Of a DNA stretch of 64,000 nucleotides, positions 17,720 to 26,926 are shown piece by piece. Under the pieces are notes generated by a model. The model saw nothing but the letters and a program-made list of their open reading frames with translations, made no database searches and was not told where the DNA came from. Source of the stretch: Pedobacter africanus (GTDB taxonomy: Bacteria; Bacteroidota; Bacteroidia; Sphingobacteriales; Sphingobacteriaceae); the NCBI RefSeq assembly GCF_900176535.1, contig NZ_FWXT01000001.1:2108001-2172000 (forward strand). Reading direction: 5' to 3'. Within the stretch, counting starts at the first letter, position 1. The number at the start of each line of letters is the position of its first letter. The position numbers and the translations under genes were made by a program.

Positions 17720-17838
17720 AAATATTTTTTAAGGTAAGAGGTTCAGTATATAGGGTTTGACGCTGCAAAAAGAAGATTTGTTACAAGGCATTTGATGCCA
17801 GCCTCTTTTGATTAACTTAGCAAGCAACAAATAAAGCA

Positions 17839-18423
17839 ATGCAGGAAAAAGAAATAGAAGTATTTTACCCGGAGAGCCCGGCACAATGGAGAAAGTGGCT
17901 GGAGGAAAACCATCAGTCCAAACAGTCCGTTTGGCTTGTTGGCTACAACAAAAAGTCGGGTAAAAAATCGGTAACATGGGCAGAGTCTGTAGAAGTGGCT
18001 TTATGTTTTGGCTGGATAGACAGCAAGAAAATAAAAATTGATGAGGAAAGGACGCACCAGTTTTTCAGCAAACGGAAAGCAAAAGGCACCTGGTCTAAAA
18101 TCAATAAGGACAAAGCAGAGCAGCTGATACAGCAGGGCTTGATGACCGAAGCCGGGTATAAGAGCATTGAGGTTGCAAAAGAAAACGGCTCCTGGACGAT
18201 TTTAGATAGCGTTGAAGACTTAACTGTTCCTGAAGACCTATACACCCAGCTAAAAAACGATCCGGCAGCCTGGGAGTTCTTTGATGGCCTTAGCAAGTCA
18301 TCTAAAAAGATGCTGCTGCATTGGGTTTTATTTGCCAAACGACCAGAGACCAGGCATAAGCGCATTGCTGAAATTGTGGAATGTGCCGCGAAAAAACAAA
18401 AGCCGAAGCATATACAAACTTAA
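17839..18423 (+). CDS. YdeI/OmpD-associated family protein
   Basis: 194 residues. The segments FYPESPAQWRKWLEENHQS, VALCFGWIDSKKI and RKAKGTWSKINKDKAEQLI are characteristic of the YdeI (bacteriocin-protection, DUF1801-related) family. The molecular function is not established; E. coli YdeI is linked to peptide stress resistance. Cytoplasmic by sequence. It is convergent with the arsenic permease gene, with 15 nt between the stops. Confidence 0.85.
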   Translation: MQEKEIEVFYPESPAQWRKWLEENHQSKQSVWLVGYNKKSGKKSVTWAESVEVALCFGWIDSKKIKIDEERTHQFFSKRKAKGTWSKINKDKAEQLIQQGLMTEAGYKSIEVAKENGSWTILDSVEDLTVPEDLYTQLKNDPAAWEFFDGLSKSSKKMLLHWVLFAKRPETRHKRIAEIVECAAKKQKPKHIQT

Positions 18424-18438
18424 GAAAAGCCCACAAGC

Positions 18439-19503
18439 TTAAAGCGCATAATATTTCTTCCTGAACCAAAAAGCCAGGTTAACTAAGGCTATCAATGCCG
18501 GAACTTCTACCAATGGGCCGATAACGCCTACAAATGCCTGACCGGAATTGATACCGAAGACACCAATGGCAACAGCTATGGCCAGTTCAAAGTTGTTCCC
18601 AGCGGCAGTGAAAGCAATGGATGCGCTTTGCGAATAGTCAGCTCCCATTTTCTTGCCGGCAAAAAAACTGACCACAAACATAATGGCAAAATAGATGGCC
18701 AAAGGAATTGCAATGCGTACCACATCCATTGGGATCTGCACGATCAGCTCACCTTTCAGGCTGAACATGACTACAATGGTAAAGAGCAAAGCGATCAAAG
18801 TAATCGGTGAGATAAAAGGAATGAACTTTTGCTGATACCATTCTTCACCTTTGGCTTTAATCAGCGCGTAACGGCTGATCACGCCGGCTACGAATGGGAT
18901 ACCCAGGTAGATGCCCACGCTTTTTGCAATTTCGGCGATCGTGATGTTTACCTCCAGCCCTTTAATGCCGAACAGCGGCGGCAGTACAGTAATAAAAACG
19001 TAAGCATAAACACTGTACAGCAGCACCTGGAAGATACTGTTTAGCGCAATCAGCCCGGCGGCATACTCACGGTTGCCTTCAGCAAGTTCATTCCATACTA
19101 CTACCATTGCAATGCAACGGGCAAGGCCGATCAGAATCAGCCCAATCATGTATTCAGGGTAGCCGTGTAAAAACGTAATGGCAAGGACAAACATCAGTAT
19201 GGGACCAACTACCCAATTTAGAAAAAGGGAAGTCCCCAACACTTTTATGTTCTTAAATACCTCGCCCATTTTTTCATACTTCACCTTTGCCAGTGGCGGG
19301 TACATCATCAAGATCAGTCCTATTGCCAAAGGGACGTTGGTTGTTCCGCTGGAAAAAGAATTGATAAAGCCGGATGATGAAGGCAGGAAGTAGCCTATGG
19401 CTACACCGATAGCCATGGCAAGAAAGATCCATAAGGTTAAATACCTGTCTAAAAAGCCCAGGCGCTTGCGGTTTGCGGCCGGGTTACAATTGTTTGCACT
19501 CAT
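18439..19503 (-). CDS. acr3: ACR3-family arsenite efflux permease
   Basis: 354 residues with about ten hydrophobic helices. It carries the ACR3 pattern GLARCIAMVVVWNELAEGNREYA, whose Cys is the conserved arsenite-pathway cysteine, and the N-terminal LDRYLTLWIFLAMAIGVAIG. It exports As(OH)3/arsenite produced by the arsenate reductase encoded directly upstream. The start codon abuts the arsC stop with no gap, indicating one operon. Confidence 0.93.
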   Translation of the reverse strand: MSANNCNPAANRKRLGFLDRYLTLWIFLAMAIGVAIGYFLPSSSGFINSFSSGTTNVPLAIGLILMMYPPLAKVKYEKMGEVFKNIKVLGTSLFLNWVVGPILMFVLAITFLHGYPEYMIGLILIGLARCIAMVVVWNELAEGNREYAAGLIALNSIFQVLLYSVYAYVFITVLPPLFGIKGLEVNITIAEIAKSVGIYLGIPFVAGVISRYALIKAKGEEWYQQKFIPFISPITLIALLFTIVVMFSLKGELIVQIPMDVVRIAIPLAIYFAIMFVVSFFAGKKMGADYSQSASIAFTAAGNNFELAIAVAIGVFGINSGQAFVGVIGPLVEVPALIALVNLAFWFRKKYYAL

Positions 19504-19920
19504 CTAATCTATGTTTTGCCTGATAAACGCTTCGCTATAGGCCTTAATCTCTTCCCGAACGGCACGAAACTGCGCCATAATCTCCTCTTCAGTTCCTGAA
19601 GCCTTTGCAGGATCGGGGAAATTGTGGTGGAACTTCAGCGCTTTGGAAGGAAAGAAAGGGCAGCGCTCTTTGGCGTTATCACACACGGTGATCACGAAAT
19701 CAAAATCGATGTCGCGGTATTCGTCCATATTGTTGGAGGTATGGCCTGAAATATCAATGCCATCTTCTTTCATGGTGGCAATGGCACGGGGGTTTACCCC
19801 GTGTGTTTCTACACCGGCACTATAAATTTCGGCGCGGCCTGCGGCGAAATGCCTTAAATACCCTTCTGCGATCTGGCTTCGGCAACTGTTACCCGTACAT
19901 AGCACTAAAATCTTCTTCAT
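19504..19920 (-). CDS. arsC: Arsenate reductase, thioredoxin-coupled (LMW phosphatase fold)
   Basis: 138 residues. Nucleophile loop C8-TGNSC-R14-S (CX5R) and the redox pair C80-DNAKER-C87 show the thioredoxin-coupled ArsC type (as in pI258), not the glutaredoxin type. It reduces arsenate to arsenite in the cytoplasm for export by the next gene product. No arsR repressor gene is next to it in this window, but two similar palindromes sit upstream. Confidence 0.93.
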   Translation of the reverse strand: MKKILVLCTGNSCRSQIAEGYLRHFAAGRAEIYSAGVETHGVNPRAIATMKEDGIDISGHTSNNMDEYRDIDFDFVITVCDNAKERCPFFPSKALKFHHNFPDPAKASGTEEEIMAQFRAVREEIKAYSEAFIRQNID

Positions 19921-19932
19921 ATCTGTTAGTTT

Positions 19933-19948
19933 ATTGTAATATTACGAT
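19933..19948. promoter_or_regulatory. Operator-like palindrome upstream of arsC, site 1
   Basis: ATTGTAATATTACGAT is an inverted repeat with one mismatched pair, containing the perfect core GTAATATTAC. It is 13 bp before the arsC start codon. It matches the palindrome at 20058-20075, so both probably bind the same dimeric repressor, plausibly an ArsR-family protein encoded elsewhere. Confidence 0.5.
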
Positions 19949-20057
19949 TAATGATTTCAAATTTTTTTAACAACAATTCTGATCAGCGATGGGTATGTCC
20001 CCAAATAAACCGTTTGGTAAATAAGTCTGTTTTACTTGCGCCCATCTTGAACTATTA

Positions 20058-20075
20058 TATCGCAATATTACGATA
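20058..20075. promoter_or_regulatory. Operator-like palindrome upstream of arsC, site 2
   Basis: TATCGCAATATTACGATA is an 18-bp inverted repeat with one mismatched pair, sharing the core AATATTACGAT with site 1. It lies about 140 bp upstream of arsC and 160 bp upstream of the divergent PhyH gene, so it could serve either. The rest of 19921-20235 shows no gene. Confidence 0.5.
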
Positions 20076-20235
20076 ACCCGGTGATGTTTACAAATCTTTC
20101 ATGATTAAAAATAAACAACTACCTTTACTACATGAGAATGACTGTGATGTTATAATATAAATTTTTAAGTCTTTAAGGCAAATGCCCCGCAAAGGGCACA
20201 AAATCTTTATTGTCTGAATTTTTATACTAAATAAC

Positions 20236-21018
20236 ATGCATAACTTCTTAAATCCACAACAAATTCAATCCTTTATTACAGACGGCTTTATCCGTATTAA
20301 CAACGCCTTTTCTGCTGAGCTTGCCAGCGAAGCAAGAGCCATTTTATGGAAGGACATTCCGGCCAATGAAAACGACAGGGCTACCTGGACGCAACCCGTA
20401 GTATGGCTGGGAATGTATACCCAAGAGCCCTTCATCAAAGCTGCAAATACGCCTGTATTGCACAACGCTTTTGACCAGCTGGTAGGCAAAGGGAAATGGA
20501 TTCCATGCAGGAACATGGGCGCATTTCCTGTCCGCTTCCCATCAACCATTGAAATGAACGATACCGGCTGGCACGTAGATGCCGGGTTTCCGGGTGATGA
20601 CCCTAACGACTATTTCAATTACCGGATCAACGTGCATTCCAAAGGCCGTGGTTTACTGATGCTCTTTCTATTTTCGGATGTAAGTGAGCTAGATGCCCCT
20701 ACCCGGATATTAAAAGGATCGCATCAGGATGTTGCCCGATTGCTGGAACCCATGGGTGAAAGGGGGCTGTCCTTTATGGAGCTTGCCAAACAACTACCAG
20801 AGATGCCTGGGAATGCTGAAGTACTGGCCACCGGCAAAGCCGGTACAGTATACCTATGCCACCCCTTCCTGGTTCATGCGGCACAGCGGCACCGGGGTTT
20901 GTTACCTAAGTTTATGGCACAGCCGCCCCTTTTAATGCGCAGCGGGTTTGACATTAACAATATCGGGCTCGGCAGCCCTGTAGAGCAGGCTATTAAAATT
21001 GCTTTAACAGCTAAATAA
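20236..21018 (+). CDS. Phytanoyl-CoA dioxygenase (PhyH) family protein
   Basis: 260 residues of the Fe(II)/2-oxoglutarate-dependent PhyH type. The iron-binding triad is visible as H113-x-D115 (GWHVDAGFPG) and H214 (CHPFLVHAAQ), with the 2-oxoglutarate-binding arginine nearby (R218 or R220). Members hydroxylate diverse small molecules; the substrate cannot be told. It is divergent from the arsenic operon and shares its upstream region, so co-regulation by the palindromes there is possible, but there is no further evidence of an arsenic role. Confidence 0.8.
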   Translation: MHNFLNPQQIQSFITDGFIRINNAFSAELASEARAILWKDIPANENDRATWTQPVVWLGMYTQEPFIKAANTPVLHNAFDQLVGKGKWIPCRNMGAFPVRFPSTIEMNDTGWHVDAGFPGDDPNDYFNYRINVHSKGRGLLMLFLFSDVSELDAPTRILKGSHQDVARLLEPMGERGLSFMELAKQLPEMPGNAEVLATGKAGTVYLCHPFLVHAAQRHRGLLPKFMAQPPLLMRSGFDINNIGLGSPVEQAIKIALTAK

Positions 21019-21063
21019 TCTTTCTGTTACCTTGAAGAATAATAGAAGTTGTTTCTCAAAGCC

Positions 21064-21092
21064 CAATTCGGGGGGCAGTGTCCCCCGAATTG
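21064..21092 (+). terminator. Hairpin after the PhyH gene
   Basis: CAATTCGGGGG (21064-21074) pairs with CCCCCGAATTG (21082-21092), an 11-bp perfect stem. No T-run follows, so it may be a REP-like palindrome or an mRNA 3'-end stabiliser. Confidence 0.45.
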
Positions 21093-21132
21093 CGTAAGTA
21101 CAATAGAACCAATTAAGTGAGTAGCATATTTA

Positions 21133-21585
21133 TTATCTAGCTAACCCGGCATTAGGAGTGCAGTCTTGCTTTGTTATGGAGACCAGCGAACCTTCAGAAC
21201 GTCGCGCTTTTGTGGAATCTAAAGGCAGCAGGGCTATTTCGCCATAAGCAACCACCTTGTTTTGTTTAACAACCACCAGCTGCTGAAACCAATCTGCATC
21301 TGAAGCAGCCAGAACTTTGTCTTCTATTTCAGAAAAGTTCTCTGCATCAATGGCTTTTAATGATGCAGCAGTAGTATAGGGAGGAATTATCCAGATCAAA
21401 TCCCAATCCACATTTACCACCTTACAAAGGTCTATAGGTTGGTTAGCATTACTTGAATTTTTGTCTATCCCCAAAGATTTCAGGTTTTGATCAAAATCTA
21501 TCTTAGTGATAGGACCTGACTGCTTGCAGACATTCAATTGCAGCATTAGCAATAAAACCAGGGTTATAACTTTAATTCTTTTCAT
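21133..21585 (-). CDS. Exported protein of unknown function
   Basis: 150 residues beginning MKRIKVITLVLLLMLQLNVC, a signal peptide whose end (LNVC) is only a poor lipobox. The rest is alpha+beta with the segment VNVDWDLIWIIPPYTTAASL. I do not recognise the family. The start at 21585 is preferred over one 8 codons earlier because it places the signal at the N-terminus. The gene stands alone, divergent from the locus B fecR. Confidence 0.6.
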   Translation of the reverse strand: MKRIKVITLVLLLMLQLNVCKQSGPITKIDFDQNLKSLGIDKNSSNANQPIDLCKVVNVDWDLIWIIPPYTTAASLKAIDAENFSEIEDKVLAASDADWFQQLVVVKQNKVVAYGEIALLPLDSTKARRSEGSLVSITKQDCTPNAGLAR

Positions 21586-21838
21586 ACATCTTGTTTGAAT
21601 TTGAGCCAATGTTGAATGATTTGTTACAACTTAACTGAACTATCGGAGCTTTTTTCCCGGTAACATTTTATTGGTGAACAGTCATATGGAGTGGGTAGTA
21701 AATTCTTGTTGATGTCGGCTGGTAAAGGATATGAAATAGCCCATTAAGGAGATGTAAACAAAAAAGTTTAAAAATATTTTAAAACCGAGCAGATGGTTTT
21801 TACCTGCCGAGCGTCTTACCCTTAAAACAGCATAAAAA

Positions 21839-23122
21839 ATGGACAGCCAGGTTTATACCATTTTAGAGAGATACTACAGGAACGAATGTTCGGCGGAGGA
21901 AGTGCGTTTGCTGATAGGCCACTTTAATACGGCTTCTGAGCAGGACCTGATGAACTACATCATGAAGGGTTTTGAACTGGAGAAAAGGGAAATGAACTAT
22001 GATGGTGCAGACAAGGAAACCCTGGATGCTGTTTACCGCAACCTGGAAGAAAGGATAAGACAGAATAAAGCCCATAACACAATAGCAAGGGAGAGCAGGC
22101 CTTTATGGCCGCGCTACATAGGCGCAGCCGCGGCGGCAGCTGCAATTGTTTTCGGCATCTGGTTTTATAACACCTCCCGTCATCTCGAGGGAAGCGGAGC
22201 AACGAGAAATCTCTTGAACTCTGCTAAAAACGACATCGCCCCTGGCCATAACGGTGCAACTTTAACTTTTGCCAGCGGCAAAACCATAAACCTGAGTGAT
22301 AAGAAGAACGGAGTAATAGTTGGGGATGATTTAAGGTATGATGATCATACTCTTGTTATCCAGAGCAACCCTTTGTCATCCAGAGCGAACGCGAAGGATC
22401 CAGATCCCTCCGAAGTCGGGATGACAGGCAAACAGCGGGATGACAAAGTGGGCGAGATCATAGCACAAACAACCAAAGGCCAGCTTTACTCCATTATTTT
22501 GCAAGATGGCACAAAAGCTTGGTTAAATAGCGCTAGTAAATTGAGCTTTTCTTCAAAATTTGGGAAAACCGCCCAAAGAATTGTAGAGATATCAGGAGAA
22601 GTTTATTTTGAAGTAGTAAAAGATGCCAGGCGGCCTTTCATTGTAAGAAGCCACGGCCAGGAAGTAACCGTACTGGGTACGCATTTTAACGTAAAGGCCT
22701 ACAGCGATGAACCAGCGATAAGAACTACCCTACTGGAAGGTTCGGTACGCCTTTCCCGTCATCTCGAGGGAAGCGCAGCGACGAGAGATCTCTCCTATCG
22801 TCGGGAAGACGCTGTACTCCTTAAACCTGGCCAGCAGGCCACAAACACCGGTACTGCTATAAAAGTAGAAGCCGTAAACGCTGCTGATGCCATAGCCTGG
22901 AAAAGCGGCAGGTTTGCCTTTAACAGAACCAGCCTGGAAGCCGTACTGCGCGAAATGGGCCGTTGGTACAACGTAGACATAAAATACCCCGATGGCATAC
23001 CAGACGAACAATTTACAGGTAACATAAACCGGAACAATACCCTGGCCCAGGCGCTTGACATTTTAAAGTTTATGAAAGTGAAATTTGAAATACAGGGCCG
23101 CACCATAATTGTAAAGAAATAA
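21839..23122 (+). CDS. FecR-family anti-sigma regulator with in-frame repeat insertions (locus B)
   Basis: 427 residues: cytoplasmic N-terminus, one membrane helix (about 89-105, AAAAAAAIVFGIWFY), FecR domain (about 200-325, LGTHFNVKAYSDE) and DUF4974 (about 355-427). It is 36-40 residues longer than the two other FecR proteins here. The excess matches three inserted repeat segments: SRHLEGSGATRN near 113, a segment near 179-196 from an inverted-repeat unit, and SRHLEGSAATRD near 306. The frame stays open through all of them. It precedes susC on the same strand and should receive its signal, but no sigma gene is adjacent. Confidence 0.9.
   Translation: MDSQVYTILERYYRNECSAEEVRLLIGHFNTASEQDLMNYIMKGFELEKREMNYDGADKETLDAVYRNLEERIRQNKAHNTIARESRPLWPRYIGAAAAAAAIVFGIWFYNTSRHLEGSGATRNLLNSAKNDIAPGHNGATLTFASGKTINLSDKKNGVIVGDDLRYDDHTLVIQSNPLSSRANAKDPDPSEVGMTGKQRDDKVGEIIAQTTKGQLYSIILQDGTKAWLNSASKLSFSSKFGKTAQRIVEISGEVYFEVVKDARRPFIVRSHGQEVTVLGTHFNVKAYSDEPAIRTTLLEGSVRLSRHLEGSAATRDLSYRREDAVLLKPGQQATNTGTAIKVEAVNAADAIAWKSGRFAFNRTSLEAVLREMGRWYNVDIKYPDGIPDEQFTGNINRNNTLAQALDILKFMKVKFEIQGRTIIVKK
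22176..22215 (+). repeat. Palindromic repeat copy 1 inside fecR (locus B)
   Basis: This 40-bp unit (begins CCCGTCATCTCGAGGGAAGC) differs from the unit at 22755-22794 at four positions. Both are read in the same frame and encode SRHLEGS-type peptides. This type of unit resembles dispersed intergenic repeats of Bacteroidota. Confidence 0.75.
22374..22426 (+). repeat. Inverted-repeat element inside fecR (locus B)
   Basis: The ends TGTCATCC (22374-22381) and GGATGACA (22419-22426) are inverted repeats, and a second GGATGACA follows at 22438-22445. Its right half closely matches 52358-52381 in the CHAP gene (2 differences in 24 bases). Confidence 0.7.
22755..22794 (+). repeat. Palindromic repeat copy 2 inside fecR (locus B)
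   Basis: Second copy of the 40-bp unit found at 22176-22215, 36 of 40 bases identical and in the same reading frame and orientation, here placed inside the periplasmic FecR domain. Confidence 0.75.
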
Positions 23123-23230
23123 AAAAGACATCATCCCTTTAACTAATCCTATAAACCAAAAAAAAACTAAAAATGAAAACAGAAAAACGAACGTAAAAAG
23201 GAATGATGAACAGGGAGCTTTAAATAAGAA

Positions 23231-23260
23231 GCCGGATAGTAGTTCGAAGTACCATCCGGC
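23231..23260 (+). terminator. Hairpin between fecR and susC of locus B
   Basis: GCCGGAT (23231-23237) pairs with ATCCGGC (23254-23260), and inner GTA/TAC pairs extend it. No T-run follows. It sits in the same place as the hairpins between fecR and susC of loci A and C. Confidence 0.45.
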
Positions 23261-23354
23261 GGGCGATTGAGCTAACCTTTCCCTAAGGCCTAAGCCGGCA
23301 GGGATAAAAACAATTGCTAGAACAATATTTTATCAACTCAACCAAAGTAAAGTT

Positions 23355-26300
23355 ATGCATTTATTTGCTCATAACCCAGGTATACGTTTATTGCGTATAC
23401 CGCCTAAACTGCTGTTAACAATGAAGCTAACCACTTTCATTTTAATGATAGCCCTGGCCCAGGTAAGTGCCAGAGGATTCGGACAGAAAATAACCCTGAA
23501 TGAAATTAACGCGCCTATTGAAAAAATTCTACAATCTATAAAAAGCCAATCTGGCTATGGTTTTATTTACAACGTAAAAGACCTGGACAACCGCAAAATA
23601 ACGCTTAAACTTAAGGATGCCACAATTGAAGAAGCTGTAAAAAGCCTGACTAAGGACTTACAACTGAGCTACAAAATTGTAAGCAAGGATATTGTGCTGA
23701 CCAGAGAAGAGCCTTCCTTTCTGGATAAAATCAAATCTGCTTTTGCTGATCGTGATGTGCGGGGCCGTGTGGTGGATGAGCAAGGCAATCCGATGCCGAA
23801 CGCAAGCATCCAGATAAAAGGGACTAGCAAGGCTACAACGAGCAATGATAAAGGTGAGTTTGTGATTAAAGATGTAGCAGATGATGCGGTACTTGTGATT
23901 TCTTATGTGGGTTATAAACAACTGGAACTTTCAGTTAGGGGGGCTGTTATGCCGTTGGATATAAAACTAAATCAGGTGACAGGGGAATTGGAAGAGGTAA
24001 ATGTGGAATACAGCACGGGTTACCAGAAAATACCTAAAGAAAGAGCTACGGGTAGTTTTGAATTTATTGATAACTCGATGATTAATCGTAGCGTGGGAGA
24101 CAAAATTTTAGACAGAATTAAGAATCTAACTGCTGGAGTATCAATAAATCCGGTGGGAGTTGATCCATTAATTATTAGAGGACGCTACAGTATGGAATTA
24201 GATGTGTCCCCTTTAATTGTGCTAGACAATTTTCCATACGATGGAAATATTAATAATATTAATCCTAATGATGTAGAAAATATAACTATTTTAAAGGACG
24301 CAGCTGCGGCTTCGATTTGGGGATCTCGGGCTGGTAATGGGGTCATTGTAATTACGACAAAAAGGGGGAAAGGTGGTAAGCCTTCAGTTTCAACAAATCA
24401 AAATGTAATCGTACAACCTCGGCCTGATTTATATAATACTTCAAGTATATCAGCTAGTGACTATATAGATCTAGAAAAATTTTTGTTCACAAAAGGACAA
24501 TATAATATTCTAGAACTATTAAATAATTTAAATATTGCTAGATCTCCATTTACACCAGTTGTTGAACTTTTATTAGCAGAAAGAAAAGGACTAATATCTT
24601 CCAACGAGGTTACAAATAAAATAAATTCCTTTCGTAGCATTGATGCCAGAGAAGACATTAAAAAATACTTTTACCAGACTAGTTTACGTCAGCAACATGC
24701 GGTTAACTTAAGTGGGGATACACAATACCTAAATTACTATTTTTCTGCTGGATTAGACAACGCTCGTTTATCTCTGCTCGGAAATTCAACTAACAGAGTT
24801 ACGATACAAAGCCAAAACACCATAAAAGTAACTAGCAAGGTCAATATTAATCTTGGCTTAAGTTATGTAAATAATTCAACTTATATAGGTTCAAATCGTG
24901 GAGAATTTATTACTGCTGGACAAAAGTCATTTTTATATCCTTATGCTGATTTGGCAAGCAATTCAGGAGAGGCTTTAGCTTTGGTACAACAGTATCGTCA
25001 AATGTATATCGACACGGTAGGGAATGGTAGATTAATGGATTGGACTTATAAACCCTTAAATGACATCCAAGCCACTGTAACAAGGGATATTAAGAAAGAT
25101 TTCACGATAAGAGCTGGGCTGGATATCGTGTTAACCCCAACGTTGAAGGCTAATGTTCAATATCAAAATCAGAGTTTGGTAGGAGGAGGTAATACAAACT
25201 ATTCTCTTGAGTCGTATCATACTAGAAATTTGATCAATATGTTTACCCAAGTAGGTCAAGACGGCCATTTGTCGTATCCTATTCCAAAAGGTGATATATT
25301 AGAAACAAATAACAGTCAACTAATTTCTCATCAAGGAAGAGTAGGCCTGTCTTACAATGAGAAACTTGGTAAAAGACATGAAATTGTTGCTATCGCAGGA
25401 GCCGAAATTAAAGATTTAAATCAAAAGAATATTTCAGGGATTTATTATGGATATAAAGAAAAAGGGAGCTTTGTGTCTTCTAATTTGAATTATACAAATA
25501 GTTATAAGATGTATTACAGCCCCGTTAACACTAACCAAATCCCCTATAAAGAAAGCATTGGCGAAACTACGGATAGATTTGTTTCCTATTTTGCAAATTT
25601 TGCTTATACCTATGCTGGTAAATTGACCTTCTCGGCAAGCGGCAGAAGTGATGCAGCTAATCTTTTTGGAGCTAAAACCAATAAGCAAAGAGGTGTTCCA
25701 TTATGGTCTCTGGGTACTAGTTGGGCGGTTTCGAATGAAGATTTTTATAATATAAACTGGATGCCGTTGTTAAACTTTAGGGTGACTTATGGAAGTGGCG
25801 GTAACATTTCACGCAGGACAACAGCAGTTGTTACAATTGTTGAGAAGCCTTCTGATGTAACTCTTTTTCCTACGGCTACTATTTTAAATCCACCAAATGA
25901 ACGGTTAAGGTGGGAGCAAGTTAAAACCTTTAATGTCTCAGCAAATTTTGGCTTATTTAAAAATAGAATTACTGGAACGCTTGACTTTTATTTAAAAAAA
26001 TCTACCGATGTAATGGCAACATTCCCAGTAGATCCTACATTGGGTGTGGGTAATACATTGTCTGCAAATGTGGCCGGGGTTAAAGGTCAGGGTTTAGAAG
26101 TAGTCCTAGACTCGAGAAATACTGACGGAGTCGTAAAATGGTCAACACGATTTTTATTCTCGACCTCTAATTCAAAATTGACGAAATGGTTAATGCCGGT
26201 ATCGAATACGGGACAGACCTATCTTTCTTCTGGTGGTGTGGTACCAATTTTAGGTAAATCACTGTATGGTTTGTACACCTATAAAGCAGGGCCTTTGGAT

Positions 26301-26891
26301 CCAAATACCGGAGATCCACAAGGGTACGTTGGAAATGCCTTAAGTAAAGATTATGAAGCTCTGATGAGAGACGTAACTTTGGATAGTTTGAAATATAATG
26401 GTTCAAGAGAGCCAATTTACTCAGGGTCAATTATGAATACTTTTAGGTGGAAATCGCTCTGCCTATCATTTAATATAAGTTATAAGCTAGGATATTACTT
26501 TCAGAGAAATTCAATAAATTATACCACTTTGATCACTCAATGGGGAGGGCATGGTGACTACAGTAAACGCTGGCAAAAACCGGGAGACGAAAAGAATACT
26601 GATGTTCCTTCTTTCGTTTATCCAATTGATCCTAACCGATCGGAGTTCTATCTTAATTCAAGTTCATTGGTGGAACGGGCTGATCATATACGTCTCGAAG
26701 ATGTTAAGCTGGAATACGTTATAACTAAGGCTTTATGGAAGAGCATGCCTTTTAAGACAATAAACCTTTATGCTTATAGTCAGGTTAACATGCTAATGTG
26801 GAATGCTTCCAAGAAGGATATCGATCCATATTACGACAATATTTCACGACCATCGAAAACTTTTTCTATCGGCTTAAATATTACCCTGTAA
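23355..26891 (+). CDS. SusC/RagA TonB-dependent receptor with STN domain, mosaic composition (locus B)
   Basis: 1178 residues: N-terminal extension (1-22), signal peptide (23-~43), STN domain (about 47-117), carboxypeptidase-D-like domain (about 134-207, DVRGRVVDEQGNPMPNASI), plug (from about 215, with AAAASIWGSRAGNGVIVITT), barrel to the C-terminal SIGLNITL. The first ~230 codons have the same base use as the flanking genes; from about 24,040 onward the gene becomes clearly AT-rich (28 G or C in the 120 bases 24,421-24,540, against 30 of 60 at 22,861-22,920). This suggests that plug and barrel came from another source and were joined to a resident signalling front. It pairs with the SusD encoded next. 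Confidence 0.94.
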   Translation: MHLFAHNPGIRLLRIPPKLLLTMKLTTFILMIALAQVSARGFGQKITLNEINAPIEKILQSIKSQSGYGFIYNVKDLDNRKITLKLKDATIEEAVKSLTKDLQLSYKIVSKDIVLTREEPSFLDKIKSAFADRDVRGRVVDEQGNPMPNASIQIKGTSKATTSNDKGEFVIKDVADDAVLVISYVGYKQLELSVRGAVMPLDIKLNQVTGELEEVNVEYSTGYQKIPKERATGSFEFIDNSMINRSVGDKILDRIKNLTAGVSINPVGVDPLIIRGRYSMELDVSPLIVLDNFPYDGNINNINPNDVENITILKDAAAASIWGSRAGNGVIVITTKRGKGGKPSVSTNQNVIVQPRPDLYNTSSISASDYIDLEKFLFTKGQYNILELLNNLNIARSPFTPVVELLLAERKGLISSNEVTNKINSFRSIDAREDIKKYFYQTSLRQQHAVNLSGDTQYLNYYFSAGLDNARLSLLGNSTNRVTIQSQNTIKVTSKVNINLGLSYVNNSTYIGSNRGEFITAGQKSFLYPYADLASNSGEALALVQQYRQMYIDTVGNGRLMDWTYKPLNDIQATVTRDIKKDFTIRAGLDIVLTPTLKANVQYQNQSLVGGGNTNYSLESYHTRNLINMFTQVGQDGHLSYPIPKGDILETNNSQLISHQGRVGLSYNEKLGKRHEIVAIAGAEIKDLNQKNISGIYYGYKEKGSFVSSNLNYTNSYKMYYSPVNTNQIPYKESIGETTDRFVSYFANFAYTYAGKLTFSASGRSDAANLFGAKTNKQRGVPLWSLGTSWAVSNEDFYNINWMPLLNFRVTYGSGGNISRRTTAVVTIVEKPSDVTLFPTATILNPPNERLRWEQVKTFNVSANFGLFKNRITGTLDFYLKKSTDVMATFPVDPTLGVGNTLSANVAGVKGQGLEVVLDSRNTDGVVKWSTRFLFSTSNSKLTKWLMPVSNTGQTYLSSGGVVPILGKSLYGLYTYKAGPLDPNTGDPQGYVGNALSKDYEALMRDVTLDSLKYNGSREPIYSGSIMNTFRWKSLCLSFNISYKLGYYFQRNSINYTTLITQWGGHGDYSKRWQKPGDEKNTDVPSFVYPIDPNRSEFYLNSSSLVERADHIRLEDVKLEYVITKALWKSMPFKTINLYAYSQVNMLMWNASKKDIDPYYDNISRPSKTFSIGLNITL

Positions 26892-26926
26892 GAAAGATCG
26901 AAAACACTTTTAAAAACAAGATAATT

